NCBI GenBank assembly: GCA_045638645.1
Contig: JAZUBU010000009.1
Coordinates: forward strand, 22,541-86,540
Direction: 5' to 3'
Length of the DNA stretch: 64,000 bases
From: JAGCJX01 sp045638645
GTDB taxonomy: Bacteria > Bacteroidota > Bacteroidia > Bacteroidales > UBA932
Under the pieces are notes generated by a model. The model worked only from the letters and a program-made list of their open reading frames with translations. It ran no database searches and was not told where the DNA came from. The position numbers were made by a program, and so were the translations under genes. Below, piece by piece: positions 51,694 to 60,914 of this stretch. Position 1 is the first letter of the stretch. Each line of letters opens with the position of its first letter.

Positions 51694-52800
51694 TTATCTC
51701 ATCTTGCGCCAAGCCCAGGCAATGTAGGCGATCACGAACGGGATTGCGATGGATGCAACGGCCATGACGCGCAGGGTGAAGAGGCTGGATGAGCTGTTCG
51801 CCAGGGTCAGGGACATGCTGGGATCGTGGGTAGAGATAAAATAGGCATTGCCGCCGAAACCGGCAGACAAGAGGACTGCCCAAACGGCCAGTACCACACC
51901 GCCACCGACCCAGTAGAAGTTGTGGGCTTCTCCTTTTTGGAGGAATTGACGGATGATGCCGTAGAGGACTCCCACAACACCCACCAGCAGAATGATCAAG
52001 ATCCACGGGTTGGTCCAGAGGGTGTTCCAGTAGGCAAAGGCCACTTCGGTCATCGTGCCGTCAATTTCGCGGTAACCGCTGCGCAGGCAGAGCCACAACG
52101 CAAAGACCACGAACAGCAGGACAAAAATTGCTGCGGAAATGGGGAAATGGCGACGGCATTTGTTGCGGAAGGCTTCGGCACCTTCGTCGTTGTCCTGTTT
52201 AGAAATGACGTACAACAAGGCTAACGTGCGGGCTGCAAAATAAACCACAAATCCCAACAGGAGGTTGAAAGGGTTGAGCAGGCTTTCCAGACCGTGCCAA
52301 CCGTTGGTCCAATAAGAAATGGCCGGCTCGTTCAGGTCTGTGATGGCAGTTTTCTCCATTACAAAGGATCCGCCAGAGAAGAGGGTAGCTACGGCAACAC
52401 CGAGCAGGAACGAACCGAAGGCTCCGTTGAGGAAGAGGAGGATTTCGAAGGTACGTGCACCGAGGAGGTTGCCGGCGGCATCGCGGAATTCAAACGAGAC
52501 AGCCTGTACGACGAACAGGAAGAGGATGGCCATCCACAACCAATAAGCTCCGCCGAAACTGGTTGAATAAAACAAGGGGAAGGAAGCAAAAGCAGCTCCC
52601 CCGAAGGTTACCAAGGTGGTGAAGGTGATTTCCCATTTGTGGCCTGCGTATTTGACTACCAGGTCTTTGGAGGCTTTGTCGGATGCGGTCCGCAACAAGA
52701 GGCTTTGCAGACCTTGGACAAAGAGCAAGAATACAAGGATGGCTCCCAGCAGGGATACCAGGGCCCACCAATAGTGTAGCAAGAAATGTAAGGTATTCAT
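51694..52800 (-). CDS. cydB: cytochrome bd oxidase subunit II
   Basis: A 368-residue CydB with eight to nine membrane helices, the structural partner of CydA in the cytochrome bd quinol oxidase. It begins LHFLLHYWWALVSLLGAILVF and shows GHKWEITFTTLVTFGGAAFASFPLFYSTSFGGAYWLW, with the WE and FP residues of the family, and a C-terminal IAIPFVIAYIAWAWRKMR. It begins 2 bases after the cydA stop. A weak hairpin (TCTGC/GCAGA) lies past its stop. Confidence 0.94.
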   Translation of the reverse strand: MNTLHFLLHYWWALVSLLGAILVFLLFVQGLQSLLLRTASDKASKDLVVKYAGHKWEITFTTLVTFGGAAFASFPLFYSTSFGGAYWLWMAILFLFVVQAVSFEFRDAAGNLLGARTFEILLFLNGAFGSFLLGVAVATLFSGGSFVMEKTAITDLNEPAISYWTNGWHGLESLLNPFNLLLGFVVYFAARTLALLYVISKQDNDEGAEAFRNKCRRHFPISAAIFVLLFVVFALWLCLRSGYREIDGTMTEVAFAYWNTLWTNPWILIILLVGVVGVLYGIIRQFLQKGEAHNFYWVGGGVVLAVWAVLLSAGFGGNAYFISTHDPSMSLTLANSSSSLFTLRVMAVASIAIPFVIAYIAWAWRKMR

Positions 52801-52802
52801 CG

Positions 52803-54356
52803 TTAAGCTCCTTTGTTAATTTGTTTGAACATGATGCGCAATTCTACTACCAGCATGGTGGTGAAGAGGACGGCAAAAAGGATGAAGGTGGTCAGGACGT
52901 TGCCCGATGCAACACCGGATACGGAAGCATTGACCGGCAACAGGTTTTGGATGGTCCACGGTTGGCGACCGACTTCGGCCACAATCCATCCGCATTCTGA
53001 ACAGATGTACACCAACGGAACACTCAGGATGCCCAAGTAAAGCAACCAGCGTTTGTTTTCCAATTGGTTTTTGCGTTCAAACCAGAAGTAGAGACCGAAA
53101 ACCAAGAAGAAGAACATACCCAATGCTACCATCAAGTGGAAGGCGTAGAAGGTGACGGGAACGTTCGGGACGAGGTCTTCTGCCTCTTCAATGTAGTGGT
53201 ATCCGAAATAGTCAAAGTTGGCTTCGAGTACTTCCTGAGCTTGCGCCATGGCGGTTTCATCTCCCGCAACTTTGGCTGCTTGGAAGTCTTTTAATGCATT
53301 GACAGCCAAGGTGCCTTGAGCCTTCTTCTGTTCAAACGAGGGCTCGATGTACGTGTTGCCATCGCGGTCGGTGAATTCGTATCCTCCGCGGATGATGTCG
53401 TTGATACCGGGTACGAATCCGTCCATTTCACGGGTGGCCAGGAACGACAAGGCTTTCGGGAAAGCAATCTTGAACAAGTAGGGATCTTCTGCAACGGCCG
53501 GATCTTCGCAGATTTCTTTCTCGGGGTTGAGGATGCCGAAGGCTACGAGGCTGGCACCTTTTTCTCCGTCGTACAGACCTTCCATGGCAGCAAGTTTCAT
53601 CGGTTGTACTTTGGCTACGTTGTAGGCAGAACCGTCACCGGAGAAGATGAGGAGCAACAACGAGGCTGCACCAAAAATGCAGGCAATCTTGATGGATTTG
53701 CGGGCCAGGAGCTGTTCGCGGTGTTTGAGCAGGAACCAGGCAGAGACACCGATGACCACGATGCTGGCCAGGACGTATGCGTTGGTTACGGTGTGGAGAA
53801 TCTTGTTCATGGCGACCGGAGAGAATACTACTTCCCAGAAATTGACCATTTCGTTGCGGGCTGTGTCCGGGTTGAAGGCCATGCCCTGCGGGTACTGCAT
53901 CCAGGAGTTGGCGATCAGGATCCAGACTGCGGACAGGTTCGTGCCAAATGCTGTCAGCCAGGTAGAAACCAAGTGTGCCTTTTTGCTGACTTTTTCCCAG
54001 CCGAAGTACATGACGGCAAAGAAGGTGCTTTCCATAAAGAAGGCAAAGATGCCTTCGATGGCCAGGGGTGCTCCAAAGATGTCCCCGACAAACCACGAGT
54101 AGTTGCTCCAGTTGGTACCAAACTGGAATTCCAGGATGATGCCCGTGGCAATGCCGACGGCAAAGTTGATGGCAAAGAGCTTCATCCAGAATTTTGTCAT
54201 TTTTTTCCAGAATTCGTCACCGGAACGGTAGTATTTGGTCTCCATGAAGGCAATGATGAAGCCCAAGCCTAACGTCAGCGGAACAAATAACCAGTGATAC
54301 ATCGCGGTCAATGCAAATTGCAGACGCGAAAGAAGAATCAAACTGTCCGATGTCAT
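52803..54356 (-). CDS. cydA: cytochrome bd oxidase subunit I
   Basis: A 517-residue CydA. H21 in FALTAMYHWLF is the heme ligand of the high-spin site; other marks are GIATGIILEFQFGTNWSNYSWFVGDIFGAPLAIEG with its glutamates, HTVTNAYVLASIVVIG with the heme b558 histidine near residue 185, and FHLMVALGMFFF with the methionine ligand. The quinol-binding loop between the sixth and seventh helices carries a Bacteroidetes-type sequence with GYHYIEEAEDLVPNVP. The enzyme reduces oxygen to water at very low oxygen levels. Confidence 0.96.
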   Translation of the reverse strand: MTSDSLILLSRLQFALTAMYHWLFVPLTLGLGFIIAFMETKYYRSGDEFWKKMTKFWMKLFAINFAVGIATGIILEFQFGTNWSNYSWFVGDIFGAPLAIEGIFAFFMESTFFAVMYFGWEKVSKKAHLVSTWLTAFGTNLSAVWILIANSWMQYPQGMAFNPDTARNEMVNFWEVVFSPVAMNKILHTVTNAYVLASIVVIGVSAWFLLKHREQLLARKSIKIACIFGAASLLLLIFSGDGSAYNVAKVQPMKLAAMEGLYDGEKGASLVAFGILNPEKEICEDPAVAEDPYLFKIAFPKALSFLATREMDGFVPGINDIIRGGYEFTDRDGNTYIEPSFEQKKAQGTLAVNALKDFQAAKVAGDETAMAQAQEVLEANFDYFGYHYIEEAEDLVPNVPVTFYAFHLMVALGMFFFLVFGLYFWFERKNQLENKRWLLYLGILSVPLVYICSECGWIVAEVGRQPWTIQNLLPVNASVSGVASGNVLTTFILFAVLFTTMLVVELRIMFKQINKGA

Positions 54357-54374
54357 AGGTTTATACTTTTAGGT

Positions 54375-54578
54375 TTATTTTGTAAGTTGTTCAATTACTG
54401 CGTTGCTTTTCGCTTCTTCGGTCTCGTAGTCAGCCAAGGCCGGTTTGAAGAAGAAAATTCGAAGGATGACGAACATGATGAAGAGTTTGATCAGGACCAA
54501 TGCCCATAAGGTACGGCCCAGGGTCATGCTGCGAATGCCTTCGTAGTAAAAGTTCCAGATTTTCTGCAGAACATTCAT
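54375..54578 (-). CDS. DUF4492 protein, companion of cydAB
   Basis: A 67-residue protein with one central membrane helix (LWALVLIKLFIMFVILRIFFF, about residues 24-44) and a charged C-terminus. DUF4492 proteins are encoded directly upstream of cydA in Bacteroidetes and Campylobacterota. It may be a small accessory subunit of the oxidase like CydX, but no sequence similarity to CydX is evident. It lies 18 bases before cydA and 16 bases after trmD. Confidence 0.85.
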   Translation of the reverse strand: MNVLQKIWNFYYEGIRSMTLGRTLWALVLIKLFIMFVILRIFFFKPALADYETEEAKSNAVIEQLTK

Positions 54579-54594
54579 TTCCTGTTAGGATTAA

Positions 54595-55275
54595 TTATTT
54601 GTCATTCAGTAATTCAGGTCGGAGCAGGCGGGTACGTTCCAGGGCCTGTTCTTCCTGCCAGTTCTTGATGAGTTTCGGGTTGCCGGACAAAAGTACATCC
54701 GGGACTTTCCAACCATTGTACTCCGCGGGCCGGGTGTAGATCGGGGGAGCCAGCAATTCGTCTTGGAAAGAATCGCTCAGGGCAGAGGTCTCGTCGGAAA
54801 GTGCGCCCGGAACCAGGCGGACGATGGCATCGCAGATGACGGCTGCCGGCAATTCACCCCCGCTCAAAACGTAATTTCCGATGGAGATTTCCATGGTGAT
54901 GATGTGTTCGCGGATACGGTGGTCAATACCCTTGTAGTGGCCGCACAGGATGATGAGGTTTTCATAGCAGGACAGGCGGTTGGCCATGGGCTGGTCCAGT
55001 ACCGGTCCATCCGGGGTGACGTAGATGATCTCGTCATAGGTCCGTTCTTTTTGTAAGTCACTGATCAAACGGTGAATGGGTTCGATCATCAGGACCATGC
55101 CGGCATCTCCTCCGAAGCAGTAGTCGTCGATTTGTTTGTAGGATCCTTTGCCGTAATCGTGGAGGTTGTGGACCACGATTTCCACGAGCCCTTTCTTTTG
55201 GGCACGGGCCATGATCGAGTGGTTGAGGGGGCTTTCCAGCAATTCCGGAACAGCGCTGATAATATCTATTCTCAT
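54595..55275 (-). CDS. trmD: tRNA (guanine-37-N1)-methyltransferase
   Basis: A 226-residue SPOUT methyltransferase that makes m1G37 to prevent frameshifting. It shows MRIDIISAVPELLESPLNHSI, DDYCFGGDAGMVLMIEPI, IILCGHYKGIDHRIREHII and SIGNYVLSGGELPAAVICDAIVRL; the knot with its SAM site lies in this section. The ATG at 55275 is only four bases from a TATTTTTG box, so the message may be leaderless. It heads the unit trmD-DUF4492-cydA-cydB. Confidence 0.96.
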   Translation of the reverse strand: MRIDIISAVPELLESPLNHSIMARAQKKGLVEIVVHNLHDYGKGSYKQIDDYCFGGDAGMVLMIEPIHRLISDLQKERTYDEIIYVTPDGPVLDQPMANRLSCYENLIILCGHYKGIDHRIREHIITMEISIGNYVLSGGELPAAVICDAIVRLVPGALSDETSALSDSFQDELLAPPIYTRPAEYNGWKVPDVLLSGNPKLIKNWQEEQALERTRLLRPELLNDK

Positions 55276-55279
55276 AACG

Positions 55280-55287
55280 CAAAAATA
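55280..55287 (-). promoter_or_regulatory. -7 promoter box TATTTTTG for trmD
   Basis: The minus strand reads TATTTTTG, then four bases (CGTT), then the trmD ATG. This repeats the arrangement seen on both sides of the gap at 6911-6945. Confidence 0.55.
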
Positions 55288-55300
55288 AAAATAAATATTG

Positions 55301-55308
55301 TATATTTG
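55301..55308 (+). promoter_or_regulatory. -7 promoter box TATATTTG for the DUF349 gene
   Basis: TATATTTG matches the consensus and lies 30 bases before the ATG at 55339, giving an ordinary leader. Confidence 0.55.
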
Positions 55309-55338
55309 CGAGTTGTTTAACTAAAACCAATCTTTCTT

Positions 55339-57192
55339 ATGAGCGAAGAAATGAAAAACACTGCCCCCGCCGGGCAATTCGAGGAAGTGGATAACCAAAC
55401 CCTCCCCGAAACTACGATGGAATTTGTAGAAGAACAAGAAACCGAAACTTTGGTGGAAGAACTTCTGATGAATCTTTCCGAGCAAAGCTTGAATGAGATT
55501 CTCCGGGTGTTTGAAGAAGTTTTGGAACGCGGCAACCAACAGGAAATGTACCGTTGCGCGGATGCTATCAAGGCTTCTTTCTACAAGGCGTTGAAACGTG
55601 AAAAAATTGCCGCAGGCTTCGTTGAACCTGCAGCAGCACCGGTGGAGGAAGTGGCAGCGGAAGAAGAAGGACAGGTTGAGGAAGAAGTGTCCAACAATCC
55701 GTTTGCAGAAGTGGAACGTGGCTTCAAAGAGTTGTATGCCCGTTACAAAACCCTGCGCTCAAGTTATATGCAGGCCCAAGAGCAGCAGAAGGAATCCAAT
55801 CTGGTAGCCAAACTGCAGATCATCGAAGAAATCAAACAGCTTTCTGAAAAGCAAGACGATATCAATCAGACTTTTAACGAATTCCGTGCCTTGCAGGCCC
55901 GTTGGCGTGAGACTGGTCCGGTTCCGCAAACCCGTGTGAAGGATGTATACGAAACCTATCAGCATCACGTGGAGATGTTCTACGATTATGTGAAGATCAA
56001 CAACGAGCTGCGTGATCTGGATTTCAAGAAGAATCTGGCCAGCAAGATTCAGTTGTGCGAGCAGGCAGAAGCCCTGGCAGCCGAAGAAAACGTCATCAGT
56101 GCGTTTAACCGTCTGCAAAAGCTGCACGAAGAATGGAAGGAATTCGGACCGGTGGACCGGGAATCCCGCGAATCGATTTGGAACCGTTTCAAGGCCGCCA
56201 CTTCGGTGATCAACAAAAAGCACCAGCAATACTTTGAAAAGGCGAAAGAGGAGCAAAAAGCCAATTTCCTGGCAAAGAGTGGCTTGTGTGAACGGGCAGA
56301 AGCCATTGCAGAACGTGAAATCAACGAAGCGGCAGCATGGAACAAGGCCTCTAAAGAATTGGAAAATCTTCAAAAGGAATGGAAGACCATTGGTTTTGCT
56401 TCGAAAAAGGACAACCAGAAGGTGTACGAACGTTTCCGGGCAGCCTGTGACAAGTTCTTTGACCGCAAACGTGAGTTTTACAACGATTTCAAGGATCAGA
56501 TGACCCGTAATTATGAGCAGAAGGTGGCCTTGTGCGAACAAGCCGAAGCCTTGATGGGTAGCACGGATTGGAAAGCAACGACCGAAGAACTCATCCGCCT
56601 GCAACAATTGTGGAAAGAGAGTGGTCCGGTATCCCGTAAAAAATCGGATCAGGTATGGAAACGTTTCCGTGCTGCGTGCGATCATTTCTTTGACAACAAG
56701 GAAAAGAACTACGGTGGTGTGGATCCGAAACTGGTAGAAAATCTGCAAGCGAAGCGACAGTTGATCGAAGAGATCAGAGCCTATGTGCATGTGGATGAAC
56801 AAACGGATTTCCAAGCGGCTCGTGACCTCTTTAACCGCTGGAACGGTATCGGTTATGTTCCGATTCGGGAAAAGAACGAACTGACAGCCGCTTACAAGGC
56901 GGCCATGGCTGAGCAATTCCCGAACTTCAGTCTGGATCCCAGAGCGGCGCGCCGCAACAATGCCCGCAAAGAGGCTCGTCCCCGTCAAGTGGCACCCCGT
57001 TCAGAACGCGAGATTTTGATCCAACAGTTCCGTACGAAAGAAAGTGAATTGGCAACCTACGAAAACAACATCGGTTTCTTTGCCATGTCTCGCAATGCCG
57101 ATGCCTTGATCGCCCAGTTGCAAGAAAAAATTAACAAAACAAGAATTGAACTTCAAGAACTAGAAGAAAGAATCAAGAGCCTGGAGAATTAG
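55339..57192 (+). CDS. DUF349 multi-repeat coiled-coil protein
   Basis: A 617-residue, highly charged helical protein with five DUF349-type units at about residues 185-225, 262-305, 344-385, 420-460 and 493-530 (each marked by W-x4-G-x-V and a following F-x2-A). An acidic N-terminal region of about 130 residues precedes them, and a C-terminal coiled coil (KTRIELQELEERIKSL) follows. No enzymatic motif is visible. DUF349 proteins are known from several phyla without a firm function. yidC starts 2 bases after it, so the two are co-transcribed. Confidence 0.88.
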   Translation: MSEEMKNTAPAGQFEEVDNQTLPETTMEFVEEQETETLVEELLMNLSEQSLNEILRVFEEVLERGNQQEMYRCADAIKASFYKALKREKIAAGFVEPAAAPVEEVAAEEEGQVEEEVSNNPFAEVERGFKELYARYKTLRSSYMQAQEQQKESNLVAKLQIIEEIKQLSEKQDDINQTFNEFRALQARWRETGPVPQTRVKDVYETYQHHVEMFYDYVKINNELRDLDFKKNLASKIQLCEQAEALAAEENVISAFNRLQKLHEEWKEFGPVDRESRESIWNRFKAATSVINKKHQQYFEKAKEEQKANFLAKSGLCERAEAIAEREINEAAAWNKASKELENLQKEWKTIGFASKKDNQKVYERFRAACDKFFDRKREFYNDFKDQMTRNYEQKVALCEQAEALMGSTDWKATTEELIRLQQLWKESGPVSRKKSDQVWKRFRAACDHFFDNKEKNYGGVDPKLVENLQAKRQLIEEIRAYVHVDEQTDFQAARDLFNRWNGIGYVPIREKNELTAAYKAAMAEQFPNFSLDPRAARRNNARKEARPRQVAPRSEREILIQQFRTKESELATYENNIGFFAMSRNADALIAQLQEKINKTRIELQELEERIKSLEN

Positions 57193-57194
57193 GA

Positions 57195-59075
57195 ATGAAA
57201 AAAATGAACATCATCGGGCTGGCCTTAATCGGACTTATTTTGATTGGGTTCAGCTGGTACAACACGAAACAATTTGAAGTACAACGCCAATATCAACTGC
57301 AGCAAGATTCCATTGCTGCAGTTCGGGCGTTTGAATATGCCCAAGAGCAGGCAGAATTGCAGGCTAATCAGCCTCAAACAATTGAAAACAAGGAGAATAC
57401 GCAAATTCAAGGAGACGGTGTAAATTACATAAGCACCTACAAGAATCCCTATCTGGAAACTGCATACAAGCAGGAAGCACAGATTCTCCGTCTGGAAAAT
57501 GACAAACTTTCCATTGCGATTGACACTCGCGGGGCCCAATTTGAATCGGTTGTTGTCAAGGACTATTATACCTATGATAGTCTGGCTTTGGAATTGGTGA
57601 AACCCAATCAAAGTGACTTTCAGGTCCGTTTCTATTCAGACCAGATGTTGACCTCTTCCGATTTTACGTTTACCCCGGTTGCCGTAAACGATTCAACGGC
57701 CTTGCTTCGTTTGTACTTCGATGAACAGGCTTATGTGGAATATGCCTACAGCTTGCCTCACGGCAGTTACATGGTGGATTTTGATGTGCGGATGGTCGGC
57801 ATGGACCGTTTTATTCCCCGAAATGCAACCTTCCTGGATGTGAATTGGGACGTGACCATTCCCCGTCTGGAGCGTGGTTACGAAAACGAAAAGAACTATT
57901 CGACGCTGGCTTTCAAATATCCCAACGAAAAAGGGGTGGAAAATCTGGGACAACGCAAACCCAGTGCTGAAAAGAAGATTACTACCCGTATGGAGTGGGT
58001 GGGTTTCCAACAACAGTTCTTTTCTGCCATCCTGGTGGCGGAGAAAGGTTTCGAAGGCGGTGATCTGGCTTTCCGCTTTTTGGATGAAAATGACCCTCAC
58101 CGTAATTTGATGGCTTGCCAGGCACACATGCAGGTGGAAACAGAGCACAAAGCGCAAGTAGAACTTCCGTTCCAATTCTATTTTGGTCCGAACCTTTATA
58201 AGGAACTCAAGTCCCACGACCGTGGTTTTGAGAAAATCATCCCGATGGGACGAAACATTGTGGCATTCATCAACCGATTTGCCATCATCCCGATGTTTGA
58301 CTTCTTCAGTCGCTTTATTGGAAGTTTCGGTTTGATTATTCTGTTGATGACCATTGTGCTGAAACTCGTTATTTCTCCTTTGACGTTGAAATCTTACATG
58401 TCAACGGCCAAGATGAATGTCATCAAACCGGAGATCGATCGCATCAATGCGAAGTATCCCAAGCAAGAGGATGCTATGAAGAAACAACAGGAATTGATGG
58501 ACCTCTACCAACGCAGTGGGGTGAGCATGATGGGGGGATGTTTGCCGATGTTGCTGCAATTCCCGATCCTGATTGCGATGTTCCGTTTCTTCCCGGTATC
58601 GTTTGAATTGCGTCAGCAATCCTTCTTATGGGCCAGTGACTTGAGTACATACGATTCGATTTTGGATCTTCCCTTCAAGATTCCGATGTACGGAGACCAT
58701 GTCAGCCTCTTTGCCTTGCTGATGGCCGTGACGATGTTCTTCTATTCGAAGATGAACTCGAAACAAATGGCATCGAACCCGCAAATGGCAGGTATGAACT
58801 TCATGACCGTTTACTTCATGCCGATTTTCATGTTGATCTTCTGTAACACATTGTCCAGTGCATTGAGTTACTACTACATGTTGTCCAACTTGCTGACGAT
58901 GCTTCAAACGTGGGTGATCCGTCGTTTCTTCGTGGATGAGCAAAAGATTTTGGCGCAAATCAATACCCGTGCTGCAGCCCCCAAGAAGAAATCAAAATTC
59001 CAACAACGTCTGGAGGAAATGCAAAAGCAACAGCAACAAATGTTGAAGGAACAACAAAAAAATCAAAGAAGATAG
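57195..59075 (+). CDS. yidC: membrane protein insertase YidC
   Basis: A 626-residue YidC with an N-terminal membrane anchor (IIGLALIGLILIGFSWY), a large periplasmic domain (about residues 80-340) and five C-terminal membrane helices (about 350-590). The conserved core segments are LVISPLTLKSYMSTAKMNVIKPEI, MMGGCLPMLLQFPILIAMFRFF and LSYYYMLSNLLTMLQTWVIRRFF. The C-terminus is a lysine/glutamine-rich tail (KKKSKFQQRLEEMQKQQQQ), expected to touch the ribosome. yggS starts immediately after the stop. Confidence 0.96.
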   Translation: MKKMNIIGLALIGLILIGFSWYNTKQFEVQRQYQLQQDSIAAVRAFEYAQEQAELQANQPQTIENKENTQIQGDGVNYISTYKNPYLETAYKQEAQILRLENDKLSIAIDTRGAQFESVVVKDYYTYDSLALELVKPNQSDFQVRFYSDQMLTSSDFTFTPVAVNDSTALLRLYFDEQAYVEYAYSLPHGSYMVDFDVRMVGMDRFIPRNATFLDVNWDVTIPRLERGYENEKNYSTLAFKYPNEKGVENLGQRKPSAEKKITTRMEWVGFQQQFFSAILVAEKGFEGGDLAFRFLDENDPHRNLMACQAHMQVETEHKAQVELPFQFYFGPNLYKELKSHDRGFEKIIPMGRNIVAFINRFAIIPMFDFFSRFIGSFGLIILLMTIVLKLVISPLTLKSYMSTAKMNVIKPEIDRINAKYPKQEDAMKKQQELMDLYQRSGVSMMGGCLPMLLQFPILIAMFRFFPVSFELRQQSFLWASDLSTYDSILDLPFKIPMYGDHVSLFALLMAVTMFFYSKMNSKQMASNPQMAGMNFMTVYFMPIFMLIFCNTLSSALSYYYMLSNLLTMLQTWVIRRFFVDEQKILAQINTRAAAPKKKSKFQQRLEEMQKQQQQMLKEQQKNQRR

Positions 59076-59759
59076 ATGAACGTAGTTGACAATCTTCAAC
59101 GAATAAAAAAAGAACTGCTGCCAAATGTGGATTTGGTGGCAGTTTCTAAATTCCACCCCGTCGAACCCATCCGTCAGGCGTACGATGCAGGGCAGCGTAT
59201 CTTTGGTGAAAGCCGTCCTCAGGAATTGTTTCAGAAAGTAGGGCAGTTGCCCGAGGATATCCGGTGGCATTTCATCGGTCATTTGCAAACCAACAAGTTG
59301 AAAATGGTCTTGCCGTATGTGGAACTGGTCCATTCTGTGGACTCGCTCCGCTTGTTGGAGGCGATTCGCCGTTATTGCGAGAACAATCATTTGTCGGTGG
59401 ACGTTCTGATCGAGGTACACATCGCTCAGGAAGAGACCAAGACGGGCTTTTCCATTGAAGAGGCAGAAGCACTGCTGACCGGAGATCTGATGTCCGTGTG
59501 TGGCGAGACCGTTTGCATTCGAGGTTTGATGGCCATGGCTTCGTTGACCGATGATGAAGCCTTGATCCGTCGCGAGTTTCAAAGCTTGACTTCGTTGTAT
59601 AAACGGGTGTGCGAACACCGCGACGCACAATCTGTCGAATCTCTCTCCCGCTTTGATACCTTGTCATTTGGGATGTCCAATGACTACCGGATTGCGATGG
59701 AAGAAGGTGCTACGTTGGTGCGTATCGGTACCGATATCTTCGGTCCTCGGGAGTATTAG
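59076..59759 (+). CDS. yggS: YggS-family PLP homeostasis protein
   Basis: A 227-residue pyridoxal-phosphate-binding barrel protein of the YggS/PLPBP family. The PLP lysine is in LVAVSKFHPVEPIRQAYDAGQRIFGE near residue 24; WHFIGHLQTNKLK, EVHIAQEETKTGF and LSFGMSNDYRIAMEEGATLVRIGTDIFGPR are typical. It buffers free PLP; the pdxB gene in this window makes PLP but is distant. Its stop codon overlaps that of the convergent lpxB by three bases. Confidence 0.94.
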   Translation: MNVVDNLQRIKKELLPNVDLVAVSKFHPVEPIRQAYDAGQRIFGESRPQELFQKVGQLPEDIRWHFIGHLQTNKLKMVLPYVELVHSVDSLRLLEAIRRYCENNHLSVDVLIEVHIAQEETKTGFSIEEAEALLTGDLMSVCGETVCIRGLMAMASLTDDEALIRREFQSLTSLYKRVCEHRDAQSVESLSRFDTLSFGMSNDYRIAMEEGATLVRIGTDIFGPREY

Positions 59760-60892
59760 CGAAGTTTTTTCAATTCTTCGACCATGGCGGAGGCAACCTG
59801 TTCGGAGGCTCCCTGTCCGCCCAGTATGGTTCGGAGTTCGGCGTAATTCGCCAGCATTTCGTTGCGGTAGCTGGTGTCGTGAATCAGTTTATGTACTTCG
59901 GAAGCCAAGTTTTCCGGGGTACATTCTTTTTGTACCAATTCCTGAAAAGCACGCCGTTGCAGAATGAGGTTGGCCAGGCTGATGTGGTCAAGTTTGACCA
60001 GGATTTGGGCAATGGCGAAGGTAATCGGGTTGCCGGCGTAACCCACTACCTGGGGGGTGCCAATCAGCGCAGCTTCCAGGCTGGCAGTACCGGAAGCGAT
60101 GATGGCTGCCTGGCTGTGCCGCAGGGCTCCGTAGGTTTCCCCGCGAAGAATTTTGACCGGTACTTTGCAGTCTTTGAGGTAGGATTCCAGCAATTCGTCG
60201 TCTATGGAGGGAGCGGCTGCGAGCCAGTATTGGTATTCCGGACCGATGCGTTCGGCGGCTTTCAGAAAGCAGGGCAGCAAGTGTTTGATTTCGCCACGAC
60301 GGCTTCCGGCCAGCAGCGCAATACCCGGTTGTTCACTCAGGTGGTTGCGTTGTAGGAAATCGGCTTTGGACTCCAAGATTTTAGGGTCACGGTCGACGCT
60401 GTCAATCAAGGGGTTGCCTTTGTAGATTGCTTGGATATTCCATTTTTTGAAGTATTCGATTTCAAAGGGGAAGATGATGAAAAGACGATCAACGTATTTC
60501 TGCAAACGTTTGACTCTCCGTTCTTTCCAGGCCCATACTTTGGGAGCGATGTAGTAAAAGACCGGTATGTTTTTGGATTTGGCCCATTCTGCCATTCGGA
60601 AATTGAATCCGGGGTAGTCAATCAGAATCAGCACATCCGGTTGCCAGGCTTCGACATCCTGCTTGCATTGTTTCAAGTCATTCAGCAGGCGGCGGGCATG
60701 CGTCAGGACTTCCACAAAGCCCATGATGTCGCTGTCTTTGTAATGTTTGGCCAAGGTGCCGCCTACGCTGGCCATCAAATCACCTCCGCGAAAGCGGAAT
60801 TCTGCATGGGGGTCGGTGGCCATCAGGCCTTTCATCAAGTTGGAGCCGTGCAGGTCTCCCGAGGCTTCGCCTGCAATCAAGTAGTATTTCAT
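59756..60892 (-). CDS. lpxB: lipid-A-disaccharide synthase
   Basis: A 378-residue LpxB that joins UDP-diacyl-glucosamine and lipid X to form the lipid A disaccharide. Marks are MKYYLIAGEASGDLHGSNLMKGL, DIMGFVEVL, LIDYPGFNFRMA, FYYIAPKVWAWKERRVKRL, ALLAGSRRGEIKHLLP and ASGTASLEAALIGTPQVVGY. The ATG at 60892 is chosen because it gives the standard N-terminus and lies 22 bases after the surE stop; earlier in-frame codons fall in surE. It identifies the cell as diderm with lipid A. Confidence 0.96.
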   Translation of the reverse strand: MKYYLIAGEASGDLHGSNLMKGLMATDPHAEFRFRGGDLMASVGGTLAKHYKDSDIMGFVEVLTHARRLLNDLKQCKQDVEAWQPDVLILIDYPGFNFRMAEWAKSKNIPVFYYIAPKVWAWKERRVKRLQKYVDRLFIIFPFEIEYFKKWNIQAIYKGNPLIDSVDRDPKILESKADFLQRNHLSEQPGIALLAGSRRGEIKHLLPCFLKAAERIGPEYQYWLAAAPSIDDELLESYLKDCKVPVKILRGETYGALRHSQAAIIASGTASLEAALIGTPQVVGYAGNPITFAIAQILVKLDHISLANLILQRRAFQELVQKECTPENLASEVHKLIHDTSYRNEMLANYAELRTILGGQGASEQVASAMVEELKKLR

Positions 60893-60914
60893 GATCGGTT
60901 GCTTAGTGTTTTGT

